The notes: generated by a model not told the origin, from the sequence alone. Shown: positions 7,076 to 16,375, counted from the stretch's first letter. The stretch: 64,000 nucleotides of DNA from Anammoximicrobium sp964486845 (GCA_964486845.1 CAZAQY010000010.1:8783-72782); one strand, 5' to 3'. Translations and numbers: made by a program.

Positions 7076-8659
7076 TTATTCAGCCGCGACCCAGCGCGTG
7101 CAGGCGATGTGCGTGACCTGTTCGTCGCCGGTGAAGTAGTAGACGGTGAGGATCGTGCCGTCGTCCAGTTGCATGCTGCGCGGGTAGCCCAAATCGTACC
7201 CGGCGCCGTCATTTCGCAGCACGACAACGCGATCCGTGTCCCAGGTGAGTCCCTCGTCGTTCGAGATGACGGCGCGGATGCCGAACGGCGGGTGGCGGTA
7301 TCCGTAGGTGAGGACCAGCCGGCCGTCCGCCAGCGCGACGAGGCCGCTGGGCGGATGCCCCTTCACACCGGTTTTCCGTGCGCTCCAAGTTTGGCCGCCG
7401 TCCCGCGACACGCCCTGCCATAGGTGGTCATCGCCGCCTTCGACGCGCGTCAGCATCCAGATCGCGCCGCCGGATGTCTCGTGGACGAGCGTTTCCTCGG
7501 TGAACCGCACCTTCTCCTCCGGGTCTCCCATCACGCGCACCGTCTGTGCCGCCCGTCCGTCGCGTGTGAACGCCGCGAAGACATCCCCCGAATCGCCGGG
7601 ACCTGACAGGACCATAAAGGCCCGCAGGAGACGGCCGTCGCGCAACTGGGTGTAGGACCAGGGCGAGGAGCACGAGACGTAGGTGTCCAGTTCGGGGATG
7701 TCCGTCTTCTGCCACGTCTTTCCCTCGTCGTCAGAGCGTTGGACCCAACCTCCGCTGTTGATGGCGAACCAGCCGGGCTTGTAGGTGCCCGGCGTCGAGA
7801 TGGCATACTTGCCTTCGAACTCGCCACGGCGTTCCGGCGGGTACCAGCGGCGCCAGTTCTGTCCGATTCGGATCCGGCTGCCGTCCTTTGCGGTAGCGAT
7901 TTCTTCCGGCCGTGGTCCGGCAAGTCCCGCGGGGAGGCTGTCGATTTCTTGCCAGGTGCGGCCGCCGTCCCGGCTCGTCATCCGACCCGGCGTACTATCC
8001 AGTGTCTCGAAATGCGTCCGCATCGTCTTCTTCGAAAACAGTACATAGATCTGACCGGTTCGCGGGTCCCAGCATAACGAGGGAAACGGCGCGTAGACGC
8101 CTTCCTTGCGGTAGATGACAACGTGCTCGGCTCCGGCCACGACGGGGGCTTTGCGCCGCGCCGCTTCCAGACCGTTCGTCCAGGCCACCCACTGCCACAG
8201 CGATTCGCCCTGGCTGGCACTTGCACCGGCACCGAAGCTGAAGTGGTTCCGTCCGTTGTGTGCCGGGTAGGTGAAAACGCCTTGGCCTGCAATGACCTGC
8301 TTGCCGTCGGCGCTGACGAACACATCCGTGCCGCGGATGTCGACTTGGTATTCGTGAAATGCATCGNNNNNNNNNNNNNNNNNNNNNNNNNNNNNNNNNN
8401 NNNNNNNNNNNNNNNNNNNNNNNNNNNNNNNNNNNNNNNNNNNNNNNNNNNNNNNNNNNNNNNNNNCATCGACCAGGCGGAACGCGCCGCCCACCATCTC
8501 GGCCGCCAGCGGCCTGTCCGGGCTTGCCTGAGCCGGCAAGCGGGCGCCCGGCACAGTGAAATCCTCCCTCGCCCACTCTGCGGCCCGGCCGATGCTCACC
8601 GGGAGCATCCCCCATACGCCGGTCGCCACGATTACCAGACTGGTCAACGCGATCTTCAT
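7076..8659 (-). CDS. Secreted exo-sialidase-like BNR-repeat protein (interrupted by gap)
   Basis: The product starts with a signal peptide (MKIALTSLVIVATGVWG then a small-residue cleavage region). A region of unknown length is hidden by N at 8367-8466, and the left flank then resembles the end of a concanavalin/LamG-like domain. The rest is a sialidase-type beta-propeller with Asp-box repeats such as SRDGGRTW, SDDEGKTW, SRDGGQTW and SNDEGLTW. Such proteins bind or cleave terminal sugars of glycans outside the cytoplasm. The ATG at 8659 has AAAGGAG 8 nt upstream, better than an in-frame alternative 45 nt earlier. True sialidase activity is not proven by these motifs. Confidence 0.8.
   Translation of the reverse strand: MKIALTSLVIVATGVWGMLPVSIGRAAEWAREDFTVPGARLPAQASPDRPLAAEMVGGAFRLVDXXXXXXXXXXXXXXXXXXXXXXXXXXXXXXXXXXDAFHEYQVDIRGTDVFVSADGKQVIAGQGVFTYPAHNGRNHFSFGAGASASQGESLWQWVAWTNGLEAARRKAPVVAGAEHVVIYRKEGVYAPFPSLCWDPRTGQIYVLFSKKTMRTHFETLDSTPGRMTSRDGGRTWQEIDSLPAGLAGPRPEEIATAKDGSRIRIGQNWRRWYPPERRGEFEGKYAISTPGTYKPGWFAINSGGWVQRSDDEGKTWQKTDIPELDTYVSCSSPWSYTQLRDGRLLRAFMVLSGPGDSGDVFAAFTRDGRAAQTVRVMGDPEEKVRFTEETLVHETSGGAIWMLTRVEGGDDHLWQGVSRDGGQTWSARKTGVKGHPPSGLVALADGRLVLTYGYRHPPFGIRAVISNDEGLTWDTDRVVVLRNDGAGYDLGYPRSMQLDDGTILTVYYFTGDEQVTHIACTRWVAAE
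8367..8466. other. Assembly gap (100 N) within sialidase gene
   Basis: A run of exactly 100 N is a scaffold gap of unknown real size. The flanks share only CATCG, too short to show that the contigs meet. The missing part probably encodes the middle of an N-terminal beta-sandwich domain. Confidence 0.95.
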
Positions 8660-9037
8660 GAGTAGCTCCTTTCTGCAGGCCGCCTGCAGAAGATCAATTA
8701 CCAAAGGCGAACCCGTGTGGCACGGTTAATCTGTTAGCCGTGCCGCCGCACCGCCAACAAGTAAGCAGTGCCACATCTGCCGGGCAAAGCGGTTGAACGG
8801 CCAGGATAACGAGGCGGCGGCCCGAACGTCCACTACTGGCAACCGACCTTAACCGCCGCTCTCGTTCATCCGTAAGTTCGGGCCTCCGCTTCTGGCCGCA
8901 AACGGCTTTCGGGGAGATGCCGCGGATTTTTGCACCAGGGCGCGGAAGTCCGCCCGCGCCTGACGGGCCGCGAAAACAGCCTGGACGAGATGTTGGCGGC
9001 CCTGGGCTTGGACCGGTAGCCCGCAACCCGCCTCCCG
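8660..9037. other. Intergenic region without a clear gene; palindrome at 8719-8744
   Basis: No convincing gene is seen. The hairpin GGCACGGTTAA-TCTG-TTAGCCGTGCC (8719-8744, one G:U pair) resembles the GGCACGG/CCGTGCC repeats near 31.98 kb. A short inverted repeat CTGCAGG-CCG-CCTGCAG lies just before the sialidase start. A coding-like tail at about 8925-9015 could be a gene remnant. Confidence 0.5.
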
Positions 9038-9535
9038 TCACTTCCGCCTTCGCATCATGCGGGCCAAATCGCGTTGGACATCAGCCTTTTTCATGGCTTC
9101 GCGTTTGTCGTGCAGCTGCTTGCCCCGGCACAGGCCGAGCAGGACTTTGGCGACACCCCGTTCGTTGAAGTACAGTTTCAGCGGCACCAGCGTCAGGCCC
9201 TTGTCGTGGGCCCGGCCGGCGAATTTGCGGATTTCTCGGCCGTGCAGCAGCATTTTCCGGGGCCGCTTGGGATCGTGGTTCCAGATCGTGGCTTGCGGAT
9301 ACTCCGGGATATCGCAGCCGATCAGCCAGACCTCGCCCTCGCGGACCCGGCCGTAGGCTTCGTCCAGCGAAATGCGACCTGCGCGCAGGCTTTTCACCTC
9401 GCTGCCGACCAACGCCAATCCACATTCCAACGTATCCAGAACCTCGAATTTGTGCCTGGCCTTGCGGTTTTCCGAGATAATTCGCGGCTCTGGTTTGCCG
9501 GACTTCTGGCTGCTAAGGTGTGTTTTCTTTGACAT
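9038..9535 (-). CDS. smpB: SsrA-binding protein SmpB
   Basis: The 165-residue protein binds tmRNA (SsrA) and is essential for trans-translation, the rescue of stalled ribosomes. Visible family features are the beta-barrel start RKARHKFEVLDTLECGLAL, GSEVKSLRAGRISLDEAY, the HDPKRPRKMLLH segment, VPLKLYFNERGVAKV and the basic C-terminal tail. The first ATG is rejected because the family begins after it; the chosen ATG at 9535 has AGGA about 9 nt upstream. It is divergent from rpsO. The tmRNA gene itself is not in this window. Confidence 0.95.
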   Translation of the reverse strand: MSKKTHLSSQKSGKPEPRIISENRKARHKFEVLDTLECGLALVGSEVKSLRAGRISLDEAYGRVREGEVWLIGCDIPEYPQATIWNHDPKRPRKMLLHGREIRKFAGRAHDKGLTLVPLKLYFNERGVAKVLLGLCRGKQLHDKREAMKKADVQRDLARMMRRRK

Positions 9536-9790
9536 TTGGGGGTTCCTGGTACGTTGGTATTGTAGTCTGCGGAGGCGTGTCGAACGAGGGATCGGCCTCA
9601 ACAAGTCAATTTGCGGTTGCAAAACAAATCCCCAACGGTACATTTATTCCCTGACTGTGTGTGTTTGTGTCAAAAGTAGGATTCGCTGCGGTCGGCTTTT
9701 GGGGCTGGCTGCGGCACGATGGAGGGATTGTGTAGGGACGAGGTCGAGCCAACGCAAGGCTTGTCACGGCCGAGGGAAACACAAGAGCCT

Positions 9791-10060
9791 ATGACGATCA
9801 CCAGAGAGCGGAAGCAAGAGTTGGTGCGGGACTTCAGACGCGACGATCGCGATACTGGCTCGCCGGAAGTGCAGGTTGCCATTCTGACTACGCGGATTAA
9901 CGCCCTGACCGAGCACTTGCGAGTGCACAAGAAAGATTTCGCCACGCGGCGCGGGTTGCTGGCGATGGTCAGTCGCCGCCGCCGATTGCTGGACTACCTG
10001 CGGCGAGTCGATGCGAAGTGCTACCTCGACATCATCGGACGGTTGGGCATCCGCAAGTAG
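9791..10060 (+). CDS. rpsO: Ribosomal protein S15
   Basis: The product is 89 residues, the standard S15 length. S15 binds the central domain of 16S rRNA early in 30S assembly. Family motifs are DTGSPEVQVAILTTRINALT, LRVHKKDFATRRGLLAMVS and RRRRLLDYL. The ATG at 9791 is chosen because the frame upstream does not resemble S15. pnp follows on the same strand after a 203-nt spacer, the classical rpsO-pnp arrangement. Confidence 0.97.
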   Translation: MTITRERKQELVRDFRRDDRDTGSPEVQVAILTTRINALTEHLRVHKKDFATRRGLLAMVSRRRRLLDYLRRVDAKCYLDIIGRLGIRK

Positions 10061-10186
10061 CGGGCATGGGCGTCATGGGTCCGGGGTGAGATTGCGGGTC
10101 GGGGCGTGATGGCTGCCGATCCGCAGTGCGGCGTCGTGGGGATCTCCTGCGACGTTCTCTCGTGTTGATGTTGCCGTTGGCGCATT

Positions 10187-10204
10187 GCAGGGTTGTCACC
10201 CTGC
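10187..10204 (+). promoter_or_regulatory. Hairpin in rpsO-pnp spacer
   Basis: GCAGGGT-TGTC-ACCCTGC forms a perfect 7-bp stem 60 nt before the pnp start. In Escherichia coli the pnp leader folds into an RNase III-processed stem used for autoregulation. A similar role here is an inference. Confidence 0.4.
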
Positions 10205-10263
10205 GCGCTCGAAGCTCCCATCCTGCAGCCTTCCATCGGGTGAACAAAAGCAGGGACCAGAAA

Positions 10264-12522
10264 GTGAAAGTAAGTGTAGAAAAACAGTTTGGAGAATTTT
10301 TGCTCGTATTGGAAACAGGAGAACTCGCGAAGCAGGCATCTGCCGCCGTGGTCTCGCGTTATGGTGACACGATGGTCTTGAACGCCGTCACCAGTGAGCC
10401 CTTCGATTCCGATCAAGATTTTTTCCCGCTGACGTGCGACTATCGGGAACGCACCGCCGCGGCGGGCAAATTTCCAGGCGGTTTCATCAAGCGGGAGGGC
10501 CGCCCCACGATGAAGGAGACGCTGACGTCGCGGCTCATCGACCGCCCCATCCGTCCCTTGTTTCCGGAGGGGCTCCGCCAAGAGGTGCAATGTCAGTGCA
10601 TCGTCTTCTCCAGCGACCGCCAGCACGACAGTGACGTCGTGGCGATGAACGGCGTGGCGGCGGCGCTCTTCATTTCGCCGCTGCCGATCACGGCGCCGGT
10701 GGGGGCCGTCCGCGTGGGACGCGTCGATGGCCGGTTCATCCCCTTTCCCGGCCGGGACCAACTGGACAACAGCGACCTGGACTTGATCGTGGCCGGCACC
10801 GAACAGGCCGTCACGATGATCGAAGGATTCGCGCGCGAAATGCCGGAGGACGAAATGCTGGCGGCGATCAATTTCGCCCACGGCGTGATCCGGGAAATCT
10901 GCGCTTTGCAGCGCGAATTGTACGACAAGATGGGCGTGACGAAGGCCCCGTTCGAGGCTCTGCCGCCGGACCCGGTGTACCAGCAATTGCGCGAGAAGTA
11001 CTACGACGAGTTCCGGACGGTCAAGCAGACCGAAGGCAAGCAGGCGCGCAGCGAGGCGGTGACGGCGCTCAAGCAGCGGGTCCAGGGCGAGATGATTCCG
11101 GATCCGGCTGCCGAGGGCGCCATTGCTCCAACGGCGTTCTCGCGGGCCTGGCACGAACTGGAGTCGCGTGTCGTCCGCGACCTGATCCTGGCCGGCACGC
11201 GGGCCGGCGGGCGCGACCTGAAGACGTTGCGGCAAATCGACTGCAAGGTCGATGTGCTGCCGCGCACGCACGGCTCGGCGCTGTTCCAACGTGGCGAGAC
11301 CCAGGCCATGGTCACCATCACGCTGGGAACGCCCCGCGACGAGCAGCGCGTCGAAGAGTTGATCGACGAATACTCCAAGAAATTCATGCTCGACTACAAC
11401 TTCCCGCCGTTTTCCGTGGGCGAATGCCGGCCGATCCGCGGCCCCGGCCGTCGGGAAATCGGGCACGGGGCGCTGGCCGAACGCAGCATCAAATCGGTGC
11501 TGCCGGATCCGGAGGAGTTTCCTTACACGATCCGCGTGATCTCCGACATCCTGGAGTCCAACGGCTCGTCGTCGATGGCCTCCGTGTGCGGGGCCACGTT
11601 GGGCCTGATGGCCGCCGGCGTTCCCATCAGCAACCCCGTGGCGGGCATCTCGGTCGGGCTGGTCAGAGAATCCGACGAGCAGTGGGTCCTGCTGACCGAC
11701 ATCATCGGTGACGAGGACCATTTCGGCGACATGGATTTCAAAATCGCCGGGACCCAGAACGGCATCACGGGCATTCAGTTGGACCTGAAGATCGCCGGCA
11801 TCAGCGAAGAAATTATTCGCGCCACGATGGCCCAGTCCCGCGAGGCGCGGATCGAGATCCTCCGCAAGATGTTGACGACCATTTCGCGTCCCCGCGCCGA
11901 GTTGTCCCCGTTCGCACCCCGCCTGATCCGGCTGAAGATCGATCCCGACAAGATCGGCGCCTTGATCGGTCCGGGCGGCAAGAACATCCGCATGATCCAG
12001 GAGACGACGGGGACGATCATCGAGGTCGAAGACGACGGCACGGTGATCGTGGCCAGCAACGACGCGGACGCATCCAAGGCGGCCGTGGCGCAAATCGAGG
12101 CTTGCACGGCGACGGTCCAGATCGGCCGGATTTACGATGGCCGGGTGATCAGCATCAAGGACTTCGGCGCCTTCGTCGAAATTCTGCCGGGCCGCGACGG
12201 TTTGTGCCACATCAGCGAACTGTCCGACGGATTCGTGAGCCGCGTGTCCGATATCTGCGCCATCGGCGACGACATGAAGGTGCTGGTGATCGACATCGAC
12301 GAGCACGACCGCGTCAAGCTCAGCCGCCGCCGGGCCTTGGAAGAGTTGGGGTTGAAGGACGATTTGGCCCCGCCCGCCGGCGACAGCGGCGGCCCCGATC
12401 GGGACCGGGAGCGCGATCGAGACCACGATCGGGATCGGGATCGAGACCGGGATCGCGATCACGACCGAGACCGAGATCGGGGACGGTCTCGGCGATCCGG
12501 GGGCGGACGGCCACGGCGGTAA
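10264..12522 (+). CDS. pnp: Polyribonucleotide nucleotidyltransferase (PNPase) with Arg/Asp-rich tail
   Basis: The 752-residue enzyme degrades RNA 3' to 5' using phosphate and belongs to the RNA degradosome core. Two RNase PH domains are visible (FKSG-type AAAGKFPGGFIKREGRPT and the later DYNFPPFSVGE with SDILESNGSSSMASVCG). They are followed by a KH domain (IGPGGKNIRMIQETTG) and an S1 domain (YDGRVISIKDFGAFVEI). From about residue 714 the tail is almost pure Arg-Asp dipeptides, then Arg/Gly. The GTG at 10264 follows a purine-rich CAGGGA and matches the family's N-terminus. The tail is unusual; RNA-binding or condensate-forming tails are known in other RNases. Confidence 0.96.
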   Translation: MKVSVEKQFGEFLLVLETGELAKQASAAVVSRYGDTMVLNAVTSEPFDSDQDFFPLTCDYRERTAAAGKFPGGFIKREGRPTMKETLTSRLIDRPIRPLFPEGLRQEVQCQCIVFSSDRQHDSDVVAMNGVAAALFISPLPITAPVGAVRVGRVDGRFIPFPGRDQLDNSDLDLIVAGTEQAVTMIEGFAREMPEDEMLAAINFAHGVIREICALQRELYDKMGVTKAPFEALPPDPVYQQLREKYYDEFRTVKQTEGKQARSEAVTALKQRVQGEMIPDPAAEGAIAPTAFSRAWHELESRVVRDLILAGTRAGGRDLKTLRQIDCKVDVLPRTHGSALFQRGETQAMVTITLGTPRDEQRVEELIDEYSKKFMLDYNFPPFSVGECRPIRGPGRREIGHGALAERSIKSVLPDPEEFPYTIRVISDILESNGSSSMASVCGATLGLMAAGVPISNPVAGISVGLVRESDEQWVLLTDIIGDEDHFGDMDFKIAGTQNGITGIQLDLKIAGISEEIIRATMAQSREARIEILRKMLTTISRPRAELSPFAPRLIRLKIDPDKIGALIGPGGKNIRMIQETTGTIIEVEDDGTVIVASNDADASKAAVAQIEACTATVQIGRIYDGRVISIKDFGAFVEILPGRDGLCHISELSDGFVSRVSDICAIGDDMKVLVIDIDEHDRVKLSRRRALEELGLKDDLAPPAGDSGGPDRDRERDRDHDRDRDRDRDRDHDRDRDRGRSRRSGGGRPRR

Positions 12523-13229
12523 GCAGCGGCGAAGAATACGCGACGGATTTCCAATCGCCCTGCGTGTGTGCTCCAAACTACACATGTTTCGCCGCACACC
12601 CGCGGGGTGAACGGGGTCAGGGTGAACGGGGTCAGACCTCGTTTTTCGTTTCTTGCGTAGAAAACGAGAAACTAGGTCTGACGCCATCGGGAGCGGAAGA
12701 GGCCACCCATCTTTTCGTCTGGTGCCGTTCGGCTAAAGAGCGATTTCCGCATGCACACGGCTGCGCACCATGTCGGATGTCCTCGTGAGCACACGTACTA
12801 TGTGACGGCATCCGGGGAAGCGCTCGTCGGACAAGCTCCGCTTCGTCACCTCCGTGGGCGATGACTTCTCGCCGATGCACCACGACCAATTCGCCCTCGT
12901 ACCGCCGCAGCAACTCGCCTTCGTGCTCGGCGCCAGGGCCATCGACGTGAAATGCCGCCCGACAGCTGCCTGCTTGATTGTACTCCGAACCAGAGCTACC
13001 AGAAAGCCCTCGGTGATCAAGGCTCGGTGTCCACCCAATCTTATGCGGTCAGGTCAACGCGAAAACGAGAGGCTGCGTTGGGGCGTGTCCCAGCGAGCCG
13101 ATCGCCGATTTGGACCTGGGCCCTTCCGAAAACCACACCGAGTCTTTGACAGCCGCCGCGCGGATTGCTACGTTTGGGGCCGGCATTGGAACATCAGACG
13201 CGTCTCTCGTCTCCAGCGGAGTCTCGATC
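12523..13229. other. Long intergenic region with repeats and a possible gene remnant
   Basis: The region has no intact gene I can support. It holds a direct repeat of GTGAACGGGGTCAG and an inverted repeat GTCAGACCT/AGGTCTGAC with AT-rich inner arms (about 12607-12685). On the minus strand around 12780-12950 a coding-like stretch reads EGELLRRYEGELVVVHRREV and then IAHGGDEAELVRRAL. This resembles small DUF5678-like proteins but runs into non-coding sequence. Confidence 0.45.
12603..12685. repeat. GGGTCAGACC-type direct and inverted repeat
   Basis: GTGAACGGGGTCAG occurs twice in tandem. GTCAGACCT near 12628 is repeated inverted as AGGTCTGAC near 12674, with complementary inner segments CGTTTTT and AAAACG. 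It looks like a dispersed repetitive palindrome; no transposase is nearby. Confidence 0.5.
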
Positions 13230-15683
13230 ATGCGTTGTCCTGGAATTGGGGCCGTTGCCTGTTGGCTGTCGTGGGTCTCGGTGGGCTGGGGCGGCGGTGG
13301 ACCGGAAAACGTCGCCGTCGTCATCAATGGTGACAGCTTCGCCTCGCAAGCGGTTGCCAACGCCTTCGTCGAGTTTCGCGACATCCCGGCGGCGAACGTC
13401 ATCACGCTGCCGCTGGGGGACCTGCTGGATTTCGAAACGGTGGACGTGGAGACTTTCCGCCAGCGGATTCTCAAGCCGGTGCTGGAAATGCTGGAGCAGC
13501 GTGGCCTGGCGTCTCAGATCGACTGCGTGACCTACTCCGCCGATGTGCCCTTTGCCATCCGCGTCAATGCGGACATCGGCGATCGCGAGCTGCCGCAGAT
13601 GATTACGCCGACGGCCTCGATCAACGGCTTGACCTACTTGTACCCGTTGGTCTTGGCCAAGAATCCGGAATATCTCGGCCTGGGCGTGAACTTCTACGCC
13701 CGCTTGCAGACGCGCACGTGGAGCGAGGGGGGCCAGGCGTGGTCGGACGAGCAGCGGGCGCGATATCGCGAGGCCCTGAAAGAGTTGGCCGACAAGGACT
13801 ACGCGTCGGCGGCCAAGACGCTGGCGGAATTGTCCGAGGCCCGGCCGAAGATGCCGCACCTGTGGTACAACCTGGCCTGCGCCCTGGCCCGGCAGGAGAA
13901 GGCGGACGAGGCCATGCAAGCGTTGACGCAAGCCGTCTCGGTCGGGTGGAGCGACGCCGCGCACGTTCTGGACGACGATGATCTGATGACGCTTCGCCAG
14001 CGCGAGGATTTCCAGCGACTGGTCAAGACGCTGCAAGACAAACCTCTCGAGCTGCGGCCCACCGCCGGGTTCCGCGGCGTTGTCGGCTGGGATCCCAACG
14101 GCCAGCCCGTACCGCCGGACCGGGGATTGAGGTACCTGCTTTCGACGATGCTCTCGGTGACCAGCGGCCGGGGTCTGAGCGTTCGCGAAGCCATCGAGCA
14201 CCTCCGCCGCAGTGGTGCAGCCGACGGCACTGCCCCCAGCGGCAGCGTGTACCTGATGGACAATTCGGACATCCGCGCCCGCACGCGGCGACCGATGTTC
14301 GAGCCGGCGGTCAAGCTGCTGCAGGAATTCGGCGTCCGCGCCGAGATCGTGCAGGGGACGCTGCCGCAGAGCCGCGAGGACGTGATGGGGCTGGTGGCCG
14401 GTTCGGCCGGTTTCGACTGGACTTCGTCCAAGAGCCGCATCCTGCCCGGCGCGATCTGCGAGCACCTGACCAGTTGCGGCGGCATGATGCAAGAGAACGC
14501 GGGCCAGACGCCGCTGACGGAATTCATCCGCCACGGCGCGGCGTTGTCCAGCGGCACCGTCACCGAGCCCTATGCGATCGCGGCCAAGTTTCCTCTGCCG
14601 TTCCTGCACGTGCATTACGCCCAAGGCTGCTCGGCCGCGGAAGCTTTCTACCAATCGCTGTTGGGCCCCTATCAGCTGTTGATCGTCGGCGATCCGCTGT
14701 GCGCCCCGTGGGCCCGCCGGCCCGTCGTGCGGCCGCCTGCTCTGCCGTCGCCGCTGAAGGGCCTGATCGAATTCCAGCCTTCGGCCGAGGCGCCGGACGG
14801 AAAATCGATCGCCCGGTTTGAGTTGTTCGTCGACGGAATCCGGCGAGCCGCGTGCCGCGACGGCGAAAAGCTGCAGTTGGATTCGACTACGCTGCCCGAC
14901 GGCCCGCACGAATTCCGCCTGGTCGCCGTCGTCGCCGACCTGATTCAGACCCAAGGCCGTGCCATGTGGTCCGCAGCCGTCGACAATCAGGGGCGCTCGG
15001 TGCAACTGACTCGGGACGGCTCGGGCGAGGTGCCCCTGGGCCAGTCGGTGACGTTGCACGCAACCGCTCCGCAGGCGGCGGCCATCGAATTGCAGCATCA
15101 GGGGCGCGTGGTGGGCCGGATCGACGGGGCCGAAGGCAAGTTTGCGCTGGACAGCCAGAGTGTCGGCTTGGGTTTGGCCAAGTTGCGCGCGGCAGCGTTT
15201 TTCACCGGCGCGAAGGAACCGGCGGCCGTTAGCGCCACGGCGGCCGTGAGGGTGATTCCACCCGCAGCCCTGAACTCGATCCGCGCGCCGGAGGGCGTGC
15301 CGCTGGTGAAGGGGGTCTCGGTCCGGGCGGCGGATCGTCCGGCGAAGGTCGCGGAAAACTCGCGAGCGAGCGGCTGGTTGCAGGAACTGGGCGTCCAGGC
15401 CAACGAGCCGATCGTCATGGAAGGCTATTTCGACGTCCCCGCGGACGATTTGTACCAGTTCCAGCTGCACAGTCCGCGGCTGGTGGAAATCAAGATCGAC
15501 GAGACGGCGATCTGCAACAGTGCGGAGGGTGACTGGAAATTCGTGCCCGTCGCGTTGCAGCAAGGCACGCACTGCTTGCGAGTGACCGTTGCCGGCGACG
15601 GCCCGCCACAGTTAACGCTGCGCTTCGGCGGCCCCGGCACGTACAGCATCGGTGCCCGCCAGTGCCGTACCACAGGAAACTGA
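13230..15683 (+). CDS. TIGR03790-like secreted protein with inserted TPR and PA14-like C-terminus
   Basis: The 817-residue protein begins with a hydrophobic segment that is probably a signal peptide. It then shows the TIGR03790-type start ENVAVVINGDSFASQAVANA with FRDIPAANVITLP. The family's continuation appears later (YLMDNSDIRARTRRPMF, GSAGFDWTSSKSRILPGA, LHVHYAQGCSAAEAFYQSL). Residues about 169-270 form an inserted TPR-like helical block. The last ~130 residues (EGYFDVPADDLYQFQL) resemble a PA14-type beta domain. Function is unknown; surface location is likely. The ATG at 13230 is chosen for the hydrophobic leader. Confidence 0.68.
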   Translation: MRCPGIGAVACWLSWVSVGWGGGGPENVAVVINGDSFASQAVANAFVEFRDIPAANVITLPLGDLLDFETVDVETFRQRILKPVLEMLEQRGLASQIDCVTYSADVPFAIRVNADIGDRELPQMITPTASINGLTYLYPLVLAKNPEYLGLGVNFYARLQTRTWSEGGQAWSDEQRARYREALKELADKDYASAAKTLAELSEARPKMPHLWYNLACALARQEKADEAMQALTQAVSVGWSDAAHVLDDDDLMTLRQREDFQRLVKTLQDKPLELRPTAGFRGVVGWDPNGQPVPPDRGLRYLLSTMLSVTSGRGLSVREAIEHLRRSGAADGTAPSGSVYLMDNSDIRARTRRPMFEPAVKLLQEFGVRAEIVQGTLPQSREDVMGLVAGSAGFDWTSSKSRILPGAICEHLTSCGGMMQENAGQTPLTEFIRHGAALSSGTVTEPYAIAAKFPLPFLHVHYAQGCSAAEAFYQSLLGPYQLLIVGDPLCAPWARRPVVRPPALPSPLKGLIEFQPSAEAPDGKSIARFELFVDGIRRAACRDGEKLQLDSTTLPDGPHEFRLVAVVADLIQTQGRAMWSAAVDNQGRSVQLTRDGSGEVPLGQSVTLHATAPQAAAIELQHQGRVVGRIDGAEGKFALDSQSVGLGLAKLRAAAFFTGAKEPAAVSATAAVRVIPPAALNSIRAPEGVPLVKGVSVRAADRPAKVAENSRASGWLQELGVQANEPIVMEGYFDVPADDLYQFQLHSPRLVEIKIDETAICNSAEGDWKFVPVALQQGTHCLRVTVAGDGPPQLTLRFGGPGTYSIGARQCRTTGN

Positions 15684-15738
15684 AGTCCCACCGGTGGGCT
15701 GACGCCCCACCGTTCGCGAAAGCGTGCGGAGAAACGCC

Positions 15739-16050
15739 ATGACGGATTCAAACCTCCCGACGTCGGAAACCGAGCAGCCTGCCGAGGGCCTCAGCGGTCG
15801 AGAAGCGTACAACGTGGTCGCGGACACCGTCACGGGTGTCAACATTCGGAGGAAGGACAACTTGCTGCAGGCGGCGGTGATCACAGCGTGTCTGGTCCTG
15901 CGCGCGGTGGCCGGGGCTCTGGCTGTCGAAGATCGGGTGCCAGGCGCGCTGTTGGGCGCGTTTATCGGCCTGCTGGTGGGCCTGTTCGGAAGCGGCGTCT
16001 TCATCATGGTTTGGCGCGCACTCAGGCACCTTCGCGGACGCCATGACTGA
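15739..16050 (+). CDS. Small two-helix membrane protein
   Basis: The 103-residue protein has a polar N-terminus and two predicted membrane segments, roughly residues 42-60 (AAVITACLVLRAVAGAL) and 73-93 (LLGAFIGLLVGLFGSGVFI). A Gly-rich second helix suggests tight packing. A good GGAG precedes the ATG at 15739. It follows the TIGR03790-like gene by 55 nt on the same strand and could be cotranscribed. I do not recognise a family. Confidence 0.7.
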   Translation: MTDSNLPTSETEQPAEGLSGREAYNVVADTVTGVNIRRKDNLLQAAVITACLVLRAVAGALAVEDRVPGALLGAFIGLLVGLFGSGVFIMVWRALRHLRGRHD

Positions 16051-16243
16051 GCGTTGGGTAGAAGCCGACGTCCGGCCATCCCAGAAAAGTTTGGCACCCC
16101 TGTATCGAATGCCGTCGGTTGGTTACGATATGACCCGCGCGGACGGCGTATCGGCCTAAATCCACTGGACGGATGGTCTTTTGGCGTAAAGGTCTGCCGC
16201 GATTGAGTTTTGATGCGTCTGGCGGGCCGTGTGCGCAGGTTCG

Positions 16244-16352
16244 CAGTGCCGGCTTCAGCCGCTTCGAATGAGCCGTAGCCAGCACCACACCGGCTGAAGT
16301 TGGCACTGCGCCGGCTGACGTCGGCAAAAAACCGGCTGAAGTCGGCACTGCA
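16244..16352 (+). repeat. Three 21-bp tandem repeats plus inverted copy before the PEPCK fusion gene
   Basis: Direct copies of CCGGCTGAAGTCGGCACTGC-type sequence lie at 16290-16310, 16311-16331 and 16332-16352, period exactly 21 bp. A reverse-complement copy lies at 16244-16264. The last copy ends 9 nt before the AGGAGGGG ribosome binding site. The inverted copy could pair with any direct copy in RNA; alternatively the two-turn spacing suits a DNA-binding protein array. Confidence 0.8.
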
Positions 16353-16375
16353 AACGTTTAGGAGGGGATCGTTTC

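Noticed and set aside
8367..8466. Merging the sialidase gap at the shared CATCG
   Set aside because: Five bases are too few, and the protein would lose part of an expected domain.
8925..9015. Tail of a kinase-like gene before smpB
   Set aside because: A plausible 30-codon end exists, but nothing upstream supports a gene.
10021..12687. Very long open frame on the minus strand opposite pnp
   Set aside because: It mirrors the codon pattern of the GC-rich pnp gene, has no recognisable domain and no ribosome binding site.
12632..12960. Intact DUF5678-like gene on the minus strand
   Set aside because: The similarity is short, without a good start, and runs into non-coding sequence; treated as a remnant.
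16244..16352. CRISPR-like array of 21-bp units
   Set aside because: The units are directly adjacent with no spacers, only three copies, and no cas genes.
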